In this document: one piece after another, positions 57,459 through 64,000 of the stretch
How the letters are laid out: each line of letters begins with the position of its first letter
Numbering within the stretch: position 1 is the first letter of the stretch
Source: Aquabacterium humicola
Lineage (GTDB): Bacteria > Pseudomonadota > Gammaproteobacteria > Burkholderiales > Burkholderiaceae_C
Assembly: GCF_030167915.1 (NCBI RefSeq)
Contig: NZ_JARGNB010000005.1
Span: 248,001 to 312,000, forward strand
Reading direction: 5' to 3'
DNA: 64,000 nt
The notes under the pieces: model-generated
Database searches by the model: none
What the model saw: only the letters and a program-made list of their open reading frames with translations
What the model was told of the DNA's origin: nothing
Translations under genes and position numbers: made by a program

Positions 57459-58592
57459 TCAGTCGGCGCCGGGCCGCCCCGCGCCGACGGCGCCCGACAG
57501 GGGCGGCGAACGCAGCGCGCCGGGGGCAGGCGGTTCCGCGCGGCTGACGCCGGCGCTGTCGAAGCTGGCCATCTCGCAGACGATGCGGCAGGCCGATTCC
57601 AGCAGCGGCCAGGCCAGCGCGGCGCCGGACCCTTCGCCGAGGCGCAGGCCCAGGTCCAGCAGCGGCTGCGCGTCGAAGTGCGACAGCAGCAGCCGGTGGC
57701 CCGGCTCGGCCGAGCAGTGCGCGAAGACGCAGCGCTGAAGCACGGCCGGCGCGAGCCGCGAGGCCACCAGCAGCGCAGCGCCGCAGATGAAGCCGTCGAT
57801 GACGATCACGCGGCGCTCCGCCGCCGCCTGCAGCATCGCGCCGACCAGCGCGGCGATCTCCAGCCCGCCCAGGCGCGCCAGCACGTCCAGCGGCTCGTGC
57901 ACGGTGGCGTGCTGCGCCAGCGTGTCGCGCAGCACCGCGAGCTTTCGCTGCAGGCCTGCATCGTCCAGGCCGGTGCCCCGTCCGGCGCAGCGGTCGATCG
58001 GCGCGTGCAGCAAGCGCGCGGTCAGCAGCGCTGCGGCGGAGGTATTGCCGATGCCCATCTCGCCCGGCAGCAGCACGTTGCCCGGCCGTTCGGCCACGAC
58101 GCGCCGGCCGACGTCGATCGCCGCGGCGCACTGTGCCGGCGACATCGCGGGGCCGAAGCTCATGTCCGCGCTGCCGGACGCGACCTTGGCGCCGACGAGG
58201 CCCGCGCGCGGCGCGAAGTCATGCCTCACGCCGACGTCGACCACCGTCAGTGCCAGGCCGTGCTGGCGGGCCAGCACGCTGACCGCCGCGCCGCCGGCGA
58301 GGAAGTTCTCGACCATCTGCCAGGTGACGTCGCTCGGGTAGGCCGAGACGCCGTGCGCCGTGAGCCCGTGGTCAGCCGCGAAGACGATCAGCTGCGGATC
58401 GCGCAGCCGCGGCTGCTCGGTGCCGAGGATCAGGCCGATGCGCCGGCCCAACGTCTCGAGCCGGCCGAGCGCACCGAGCGGCTTGGTCTTGTGGTCGAGC
58501 AGGTGCTGCAGCCGCGCGGCCAGCGCCGGGTCGTTCAGGTCATGCACGGCCGGCAGGCCGTCGGTCATCGATGGCGGCGGGGCGTCGTTCAT
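57459..58592 (-). CDS. cobT: Nicotinate-nucleotide-DMB phosphoribosyltransferase
   Basis: A 377-residue enzyme that makes alpha-ribazole phosphate from nicotinate mononucleotide and dimethylbenzimidazole for the lower ligand of B12. Blocks: DHKTKPLGALGRLETLGRRI, VFAADHGLTAHGVSAYPSDV, LPGEMGIGNTSAAALLTARL, and HLLLSHFDAQP-type RLLLSHFDAQPLLDLGLRLG with GEGSGAALAWPLL. Glu in LRLGEGSGAA is the catalytic base position. A Pro/Ala-rich tail of about 20 residues is extra. The start shares one base with the cobQ stop (TGATG). The long upstream frame through cobQ is rejected. Confidence 0.95.
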   Translation of the reverse strand: MNDAPPPSMTDGLPAVHDLNDPALAARLQHLLDHKTKPLGALGRLETLGRRIGLILGTEQPRLRDPQLIVFAADHGLTAHGVSAYPSDVTWQMVENFLAGGAAVSVLARQHGLALTVVDVGVRHDFAPRAGLVGAKVASGSADMSFGPAMSPAQCAAAIDVGRRVVAERPGNVLLPGEMGIGNTSAAALLTARLLHAPIDRCAGRGTGLDDAGLQRKLAVLRDTLAQHATVHEPLDVLARLGGLEIAALVGAMLQAAAERRVIVIDGFICGAALLVASRLAPAVLQRCVFAHCSAEPGHRLLLSHFDAQPLLDLGLRLGEGSGAALAWPLLESACRIVCEMASFDSAGVSRAEPPAPGALRSPPLSGAVGAGRPGAD

Positions 58593-60070
58593 CAGCGGTC
58601 GATCAGGCGCATCAGTGCGCCGGGTGGGAAATGCGGGTCGATGAAATCGGCGAGGCCGTCGAACACCGCGTCGAGCGGGCGCACGGTTTCGCCGAAGAGG
58701 GCCTGCAGCAGCGCGGGCTGCTCGAAGAGGCCGTGCACGTACGCGCCGAGCACGTTGCCGTGCTGCCAGCCGATCGGCGTACCGTCGGCATCGTGCAGCG
58801 CGGCGTGGTCGCACGCGCCGGGCAGCGCGCGGGTGCGGCCGTGGCGGATCTGGTAGCCGCGCAGCGCGAGGCCGGACCAGGGCTGCCAGAAGCCGTGCAG
58901 CGCCGAGAAGCGGGCGTCGCCGTCGACCAGCCGCTTGTCCGGGGCGAAAGTGGTCTCGACCGGCAGCAGGCCCAGGCCCGCGGCCGCACCGTCGATGCCG
59001 AGCGGATCGTGCAGCGCGGCGCCCAGCATCTGCAGCCCGCCGCAGACGCCGAGCAGCGGCCGGGCCGCGGCGGCGTGCGCGGCGATCGCTGCGGCCAGGC
59101 CCTGCGCATGCAGCCACGCGAGGTCGCTGCTGGTGTGCTTCGAGCCGGGCAGGATCACCAGGTCCGCGCCGACGAGGTCCTGCGGACGGCGCGCCCAGCT
59201 CACCTGCACGCCGCGCATCTGGCGCAGCGGCTGGAACTCGTCGAGGTTGCTGATGCGCGGCCAGGCGACGATGGCGATGCGGCACGCCGGGCGGTCGGCG
59301 GGCGGCGCGGTGGCCTCGCCGGGCACCTCGACCGCGACGCCGTCCTCTTCCGGCAGCCCGTGGCCGCGCCACATCGGAAGCACCGCGAGCGTCGGCACGC
59401 CGGTCAGCGCCTGCAGCTGTTGCGGTCCCGGCGCCAGCAGCGAGGCGTCGCCGCGGAAGCGGTTCAGCACGAAGCCGCGGACCTGGCCGCGTACATCGTC
59501 GGGTAGCAGCCGGTGGGTGCCGAAGAGGTGCGCGAACGCGCCGCCGCGGTCGATGTCGGCGACGATCAGTGCCGCGGCCTGCGAACCACGCAGCGTGCCG
59601 AGGTTGACGTAGTCGCTGGCCTGCAGGTTGATCTCGGCCGGCGAGCCCGCGCCCTCGATCACGACGAGCTCGTGCGTGGCCTGCAGCTGCCGCAACGCGT
59701 CGGCCGCCAGCGGCGCGAGCAGCGCGCTGCGCCGGTGCCACGGCACCTCGGCCAGGTCCGGCCGCACGCGGCCGAGCACGACCACCTGGCTCGCGGTGTC
59801 GCGCTCGGGCTTCAGCAGCACCGGGTTCATGCGCACGTCGGGCGCGGCGCGCGCGGCCAGCGCCTGGAAGTACTGCGCGCTGCCGATCTCGGCGCCGTCG
59901 CCGTCGGGGCCGGGCACGACGCGCGCGTTGTTCGACATGTTCTGGGCCTTGAACGGCGCGACGGTGAGGCCCTGGCGCGCATACCAGCGGCACAGCGCGG
60001 TCGCCAGCCAGCTCTTGCCGGCATGGCTGGTGGTGCCGAGCACCATCACCGCGCGGCCCGGGCGATTCAC
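58592..60070 (-). CDS. cobQ: Cobyric acid synthase
   Basis: A 492-residue glutamine-dependent amidotransferase that amidates the corrin side chains b, d, e and g. The ATP site is VLGTTSHAGKSWLATALCRW with FKAQNMSNNARV. The synthetase half has VIEGAGSPAEINL and VADIDRGGAFAHLFGT; the glutaminase half has Cys in PLLGVCGGLQMLGAAL and the late His in GAYVHGLFEQPAL. It begins with a GTG that overlaps the btuD stop (GTGA). Its presence shows that adenosylcobyric acid is made or salvaged. Confidence 0.95.
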   Translation of the reverse strand: MNRPGRAVMVLGTTSHAGKSWLATALCRWYARQGLTVAPFKAQNMSNNARVVPGPDGDGAEIGSAQYFQALAARAAPDVRMNPVLLKPERDTASQVVVLGRVRPDLAEVPWHRRSALLAPLAADALRQLQATHELVVIEGAGSPAEINLQASDYVNLGTLRGSQAAALIVADIDRGGAFAHLFGTHRLLPDDVRGQVRGFVLNRFRGDASLLAPGPQQLQALTGVPTLAVLPMWRGHGLPEEDGVAVEVPGEATAPPADRPACRIAIVAWPRISNLDEFQPLRQMRGVQVSWARRPQDLVGADLVILPGSKHTSSDLAWLHAQGLAAAIAAHAAAARPLLGVCGGLQMLGAALHDPLGIDGAAAGLGLLPVETTFAPDKRLVDGDARFSALHGFWQPWSGLALRGYQIRHGRTRALPGACDHAALHDADGTPIGWQHGNVLGAYVHGLFEQPALLQALFGETVRPLDAVFDGLADFIDPHFPPGALMRLIDR

Positions 60071-60912
60071 AGGCGCCCCCCCAGCCGCGGCAGCGCGGCC
60101 CACATCGCGCCGCCGTCCTCGGTCGGCACACGTTCGATCCGCAGTGCGTGGTCGAAGACCTCGGCCAGTGCGTCGCGCACCGCGGCGTCGTCGGCCGGGC
60201 CTTGCGCGACGAGGCGGCCGCGCGCGAGCACGACCAGCCAGTCGGCGGCCAGTGCCAGCGTCAATTCGTGCAGCACCGAGACCACGGCCGCACCTGCGTC
60301 GGCCTCTTCGCGCATCAGGCGCACCAGCGCGGCCTGGTGCGGCGGGTCGAGGTGCGTGGTGGGCTCGTCGAGCAGCAGCACGGGCGCCTGCACGGCGAGC
60401 GCGCGCGCGAGCAGCACGCGCTGGCGTTCGCCGCCGGAGAGGGTCGACAGGCGCCGGTCCGCGAAGGCCTCGCATTCGCAGCGCTGCATCGCGCGCTGCA
60501 CGGCGGCTTCGTCGTCATCGTCCGGCGCACCGAGCAGGCCGTGGCGCGGCAGGCGGCCGAGGCGCACGATGTCGATCGCCGACAGCTCCGACGGCGCTTC
60601 GCCCTGCTGGGCCAGCCAGGCCAGGCGGCGCGCACGCTGCTGCAGCGGCAGCTCGAGCACGGGCACGCCGTGCAGGCGGCGTTCGCCGTCGGCCGCCAGC
60701 AGCCCGGCCAGCGCGCGCAGCAGCGTCGACTTGCCGGCGCCGTTCGGGCCGACGATGGCGGTCCAGCGGGCCGGCGCGAAGTCGACCGAGACGTCGTGCA
60801 GCACGAGCGCATCGCCGAGCCGCACGCGCAGTCCGCGCGCGCTCAGCGCCGGCCCGGCGGGCAGGGCGGCGCGGGGGGCGTGCAGCATGGCGGTGTTCGC
60901 GCGGTCGTTCAT
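60067..60912 (-). CDS. btuD: Cobalamin/heme-type ABC transporter ATPase
   Basis: A 281-residue ATPase of the iron-siderophore/B12 family. Walker A is VGPNGAGKSTLLRALAG, the signature LSGGERQRVLLARALA, Walker B VLLLDEPTTHLD, and the H-loop is in VVSVLHELTLALAADWL. The first ~20 residues (MNDRANTAMLHAPRAALPA) are probably extra; a Met at residue 9 is another possible start. It works with the permease and binding protein that precede it. Context of cob genes gives the B12 assignment. Confidence 0.92.
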   Translation of the reverse strand: MNDRANTAMLHAPRAALPAGPALSARGLRVRLGDALVLHDVSVDFAPARWTAIVGPNGAGKSTLLRALAGLLAADGERRLHGVPVLELPLQQRARRLAWLAQQGEAPSELSAIDIVRLGRLPRHGLLGAPDDDDEAAVQRAMQRCECEAFADRRLSTLSGGERQRVLLARALAVQAPVLLLDEPTTHLDPPHQAALVRLMREEADAGAAVVSVLHELTLALAADWLVVLARGRLVAQGPADDAAVRDALAEVFDHALRIERVPTEDGGAMWAALPRLGGRL

Positions 60913-60922
60913 CGGCGGTCGT

Positions 60923-61906
60923 TCAGGCGCGCCGCCGCTGCCGCAGCAGCAGCATCAGGTAGCCGCCGCCGAGCACGGCGGTCAGCACGCCGACCGGCAG
61001 TTCCTGCGGCGCGACCAGCGTGCGCGCGGCAAGGTCGGCGGCCAGCAGCAGCAGGCCGCCCAGCGCGGCCGAGGCCGGCACCAGCAGCGCGTGGCGCGCG
61101 GCGACGCTGCGCCGCGCGAGGTGCGGCGCCGCCAGACCGACGAAGCCGACCATGCCGGCCTGCGCGACCGCGACCGCGGTGGCCAGCGCCATCGTCGCGA
61201 CCAGCATCAGCCGCATGCGGCCGACGCCGATGCCCAGGCTCGCGGCGGTCTCGTCGCCGAGCGTCAGCGCATCGAGCGCGCGGGCGGCCGGCCACGCCGC
61301 CGCCAGCGTCAGCACCAGCCCGCCGGCGAGCAGCACGCAGGCCGGCCAGCCGAGGTAGCCGGTGCTGCCGAGCAGGAAGGCCTGCTTGCCGCGAAGCGCT
61401 TCGGGCGCGGCGAGCGTGACGAGGTCGCTCAGGGCGCCAAGCAGGAAGCCGACGACGATGCCGGCCAGCAGCAGCGTGGTGGGCTGCACCGCGCCGCGCG
61501 CGAGCGTCAGCGTCAGGGTGACACCGACCAGCGCACCGCCGAAGGCCGCGCCGACGAGGCCGACCCGTGCGAGCTGGCCCGCGGTGACGGGACTCAGCAC
61601 GCTGCCGGCGAACGCGCTGGCGGCGAGCACCAGCACGACCGCCAGCGTGGCGCCGGGCGCGGCGCCGAGCAGGAAGGGCTCGGCCAGTGGATTGCGGAAC
61701 AGGCCCTGCGCCAGCGCACCACCCAGGCCGAGCAGCGCACCGACCAGCCAGGCGCCGACGGTGCGTGGCGCGCGGATCTGCCACAGCACGAGCTCCGACT
61801 GCGCCGCGTCCGGCAGCGCCCAGCCGTCGCTGCCGGCGGCGAGCCCGGCGAGCAGCAGCAGCACCGTCAGGCCGCCCAGCAGCAGGGCCGTGCGCAGAGG
61901 GGTCAT
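60923..61906 (-). CDS. btuC: Cobalamin-type ABC transporter permease (FecCD family)
   Basis: A 327-residue membrane permease with about ten helices. Blocks: LWQIRAPRTVGAWLVGALLG, GALAQGLFRNPLAEPFLLGA, LGDETAASLGIGVGRMRLML and GMVGFVGLAAPHLARR, all family hallmarks. The ATG at 61906 overlaps the btuF stop (ATGA). The longer frame upstream runs through btuF in another phase and is rejected. It forms the membrane part of the B12 importer. Confidence 0.94.
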   Translation of the reverse strand: MTPLRTALLLGGLTVLLLLAGLAAGSDGWALPDAAQSELVLWQIRAPRTVGAWLVGALLGLGGALAQGLFRNPLAEPFLLGAAPGATLAVVLVLAASAFAGSVLSPVTAGQLARVGLVGAAFGGALVGVTLTLTLARGAVQPTTLLLAGIVVGFLLGALSDLVTLAAPEALRGKQAFLLGSTGYLGWPACVLLAGGLVLTLAAAWPAARALDALTLGDETAASLGIGVGRMRLMLVATMALATAVAVAQAGMVGFVGLAAPHLARRSVAARHALLVPASAALGGLLLLAADLAARTLVAPQELPVGVLTAVLGGGYLMLLLRQRRRA

Positions 61907-62748
61907 GGTGTCGTCGCGCCGGGCGGCGGCAGCCGCTGCAGGCAGTCGGCCAGCAGCTCGGCGGCTTCGCCCAGGCGCGGGCCGGGGCGGATCAGCAGCT
62001 CGTAGCGGGCATGCGGGAAGCCGCAGTGGCGGCCCTGGCGCAGCGCGGGCAGCTGCTGCCAGCCGGGGCGCTGCGGCATCGTGGCGACATCGCGGTCCAC
62101 CGCCATCACGAGGTCGGGCGGATGCCGCGGCACCCACTCGGGGTTGAGCTTGGGGAAGGCGCCCAGCGCGGCCGGCACCGCGTTCGCGAGGCCCAGGCGG
62201 GTCAGCGTCTCGCCGATGAACGAGGCTTCGCCGGCTGCATAACCGGCGCTGTCGATCTCGAAGTAGACGCGCGCGCCGCGATAACTTCGCGGCACGCGCG
62301 CGGCCGCGGCGTCGATGCGCGCCTGGATGCCGCGCCACAGCGGCTCGGCGCGGCCCGGCAGCTGCAGCAGGCGCTCGAGCTCGACCAGCGAGCGGCGCAC
62401 GTCCTCGTGGGTGTCCGAACGCAGCACCTGCACGTTCAGGCCCAGCGCCTGCAGCCGTTCGACGACGCGTGCCGACGGCGCCGCGAGCACGAGCTCGGGC
62501 TTCAGCGCGACGATGCGCTCGACCTGCGCATCGTCGAGCCCACCGAGCTTCGGCAGCGTGGACACCTGCTCGGGCCAGTTCGAGAAGCGGTCGACGCCGA
62601 CCAGGCGTTCGCAGGCACCGAGCGCGCAGACGCTCTCGGTCAGCGACGGCAGCAGCGAGACGATGCGCTGCGGACCCGCGGCGCCGCTCGACAGCGTCAC
62701 GCCTGCGAGCAGTGCGGCGCAGACGAAGCGAAGGCGGCGCAGGGGCAT
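61903..62748 (-). CDS. btuF: Cobalamin-type ABC substrate-binding protein
   Basis: A 281-residue periplasmic binding protein with a signal peptide (MPLRRLRFVCAALLAGVTLS). The mature part begins RIVSLLPSLTESVCALGACE, with VGVDRFSNWPEQVSTLPKLG and LKPELVLAAPSARVVERL. The C-terminal lobe has YFEIDSAGYAAGEASFIGET. It delivers corrinoids from the outer-membrane receptor to the BtuCD permease. The start shares a base with the cobU stop (TGATG). Confidence 0.92.
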   Translation of the reverse strand: MPLRRLRFVCAALLAGVTLSSGAAGPQRIVSLLPSLTESVCALGACERLVGVDRFSNWPEQVSTLPKLGGLDDAQVERIVALKPELVLAAPSARVVERLQALGLNVQVLRSDTHEDVRRSLVELERLLQLPGRAEPLWRGIQARIDAAAARVPRSYRGARVYFEIDSAGYAAGEASFIGETLTRLGLANAVPAALGAFPKLNPEWVPRHPPDLVMAVDRDVATMPQRPGWQQLPALRQGRHCGFPHARYELLIRPGPRLGEAAELLADCLQRLPPPGATTP

Positions 62749-63305
62749 CACGGATTCTCCCGCGGCAGGTTCAACGCGCGGCCGGCGACCATCAGGGTCA
62801 CGCGCTCGCACGCCCCGGCGATGCGCTGGTGCAGCGCGCCGAGCGCATCGACGACGTGGCGCGCTTCGGGCGACATCGGCGACAGGCCGAGGCCGATCTC
62901 GTTGGACACCAGCACCACCGGACCGGCGGCGGCCTGCAGCGCGCCGAGCAGCGCGTCGACCGTCGCCTGCCAGGCGGCGGCGTCGAGCCGCGGCCCTTGC
63001 ATCGGCATCAGCAGGTTGGTCGTCCACAGCGTCAGGCAGTCGATCACCAGCAGCCGCTGCGGCGCCGCATGCAGGCGCAGAGCCTCGGCCAGCGCGCGCG
63101 GTTCTTCCAGCGTGCGCAGCGCCGGCACACGCGCCGCGCGATCGAGCTGATGACGCGCGATGCGAGCGGCCATCTCGGCATCGCCGGCGAGCGCGGTGGC
63201 GATCAACAGCGCGTCGCGGCCGGCTGTGGCCAGCCAGGCGGCCGCGCGGGCCTCGGCCGCGCGCGACTTGCCGCTCTTCTGCCCGCCGAGGATCAGCTCG
63301 TGCAT
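62748..63305 (-). CDS. cobU: Adenosylcobinamide kinase / guanylyltransferase
   Basis: A 185-residue bifunctional enzyme that phosphorylates adenosylcobinamide and transfers GMP to it. The ATP loop is LILGGQKSGKSRAAEARA; the guanylylation His lies in IARHQLDRA; LLVIDCLTLWTTNLLM and VVLVSNEIGLGLSPMSPEAR are hallmark blocks. The ATG at 63305 starts directly with MHELILGG; an upstream ATG would add five residues. It lies 27 bases after the TonB receptor gene. Confidence 0.95.
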   Translation of the reverse strand: MHELILGGQKSGKSRAAEARAAAWLATAGRDALLIATALAGDAEMAARIARHQLDRAARVPALRTLEEPRALAEALRLHAAPQRLLVIDCLTLWTTNLLMPMQGPRLDAAAWQATVDALLGALQAAAGPVVLVSNEIGLGLSPMSPEARHVVDALGALHQRIAGACERVTLMVAGRALNLPRENP

Positions 63306-63332
63306 CGCCGCCCTTTGCACTTTGCCGTTTGT

Positions 63333-64000
63333 TCAGCGCCCGGCGAAATCCCAGCGCACGCCGATCCAGCCTTGCCGGCCGAGTGCCTGGTAGTCGCGCA
63401 CCGGTTCGATGTCGCGGTCGGTGGCGTTCAACACCTTGGCTTCGAGCTGCCATTGCGGCGCGAAGCGCCAGCGGGCGCGCAGGTCGATCGTCGTGTAGGC
63501 GGCCATCGTCTTGCCGCCGTCGGGCCGGTCGCCGACGTTCAGCGCGGCGACGCCGATCAGCCACGGGCCGGCGTCGTAGTCCAGCGACACACTCGCCTGG
63601 TGCGCGGCGCGGCGCTGCAGGCGCTGGTTCGTGTCGGCGTCCTTGGCGTCGAGGAAGTCGATCGCCGCGCGGCCCTGCCAGGGTCCCGCCTGCAGCCCGC
63701 CGTTGAGGCTGAGGCCTTCCAGCCGCGCGCGCCCGATGTTCGCGGCGCAGCCGTAGCTGTAGCCGGGATCGTTCGGGCAGCGCGCATTGTCGGCCTCGTA
63801 GGCCACGAGGTCGCGCGCGCGGGTGCGCCACGCGGTGGCCGAGACGTGTGCGCCGGACCAGCGGCCGTCGATGCCGAACTCGAAACTCTTCGAGCGCTCG
63901 GGGCGGATCGTCGCGACGCCGTAGCCGGGGTAGTAGAGGTCGTTGAAGCTCGGCGCCTTGAACGACTGGCCGGCCAGCGCCCGCACGCGCCAGCCGGCGG
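63333..64000 (-). CDS. btuB: TonB-dependent cobalamin receptor, C-terminal part (5' end beyond window)
   Basis: The last ~222 residues of an outer-membrane TonB-dependent receptor; the rest, including plug and signal, lies beyond the right edge. Typical strand blocks are visible: GQSFKAPSFNDLYYPGYGVA, the PERSKSFEFGIDGRW turn, and a C-terminal strand ending in WDFAGR, close to the outer-membrane C-terminal pattern. PERSKSFEFG-type motifs are common in BtuB. The first place in the cobU-btuF-btuC operon supports cobalamin as substrate. A B12 riboswitch would be expected upstream, outside the window. Confidence 0.88.
   Translation of the reverse strand, partial: AGWRVRALAGQSFKAPSFNDLYYPGYGVATIRPERSKSFEFGIDGRWSGAHVSATAWRTRARDLVAYEADNARCPNDPGYSYGCAANIGRARLEGLSLNGGLQAGPWQGRAAIDFLDAKDADTNQRLQRRAAHQASVSLDYDAGPWLIGVAALNVGDRPDGGKTMAAYTTIDLRARWRFAPQWQLEAKVLNATDRDIEPVRDYQALGRQGWIGVRWDFAGR

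Noticed and set aside
58593-60131. Long upstream extension of the cobT frame
   Set aside because: It runs through cobQ out of phase; the recognisable CobT protein starts at 58592.

Overview
The window is a GC-rich (roughly 70% by eye), gene-dense piece of a Gram-negative chromosome, most likely a betaproteobacterium of the order Burkholderiales (Rubrivivax/Methylibium/Ideonella-like). The reasons are a Bug/TctC-type solute-binding protein, a trimeric-type porin, the rpsU-yqeY pair, the zapB-zapA-6S RNA block next to an EVE-domain gene, and very high GC at third codon positions. This placement is inferred from gene content, not from a database search. I saw no tRNA or rRNA gene, CRISPR array, prophage or transposase. 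The only repeat-like insertion is a large composite inverted repeat at about 7.2-7.7 kb.

Region by region: 0-7.1 kb holds a truncated alpha/beta hydrolase, a 1024-residue FAD/Fe-S D-2-hydroxyacid dehydrogenase, a GntR/FCD regulator, a divergent serine-glyoxylate aminotransferase and a Bug solute-binding protein; twin TTTGCATGCAAA palindromes lie between the divergent genes. 7.8-17.2 kb carries accessory metabolism: M20 amidohydrolase, GlxA-type regulator, small monooxygenase, aldo/keto reductase, BktB-like thiolase, SDR, PH-domain protein, ketopantoate reductase and PhoX phosphatase. 17.2-21.1 kb is a minus-strand porin/cupin/PhnD-like/RpiR operon. 21.3-30.4 kb has a two-component system, a ferric-type ABC transporter, a chemoreceptor and a soluble histidine kinase. 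30.3-39.6 kb carries acetolactate synthase with a divergent Lrp regulator, TRAP QM permeases, a DUF442 protein, YqeY, S21, a flavoprotein and a sterol-desaturase-like protein.

39.6-54.1 kb is a nitrate/nitrite assimilation region. The minus-strand operon runs nirB, an exported twin P-box protein, nirD, a molybdopterin nitrate reductase, a fused 4Fe-4S/DmsC quinol module, ybiB and cobA (siroheme precursor). A PP2C-kinase fusion, a NarK-type transporter and an ANTAR regulator with two nitrate-sensor-like P-boxes sit beside it. Good sigma-54 promoter matches precede nirB and the transporter. The transporter has a predicted leader of about 177 nt rich in hairpins, so the ANTAR protein plausibly works there as a nitrate-responsive antiterminator. 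This is the most interesting system in the window.

54.1-64 kb holds a PAS/degenerate-GGDEF protein, an EVE protein, 6S RNA, zapA, zapB and a tightly overlapping cobalamin salvage/transport operon (btuB, cobU, btuF, btuC, btuD, cobQ, cobT, cobS) that runs off the right edge.
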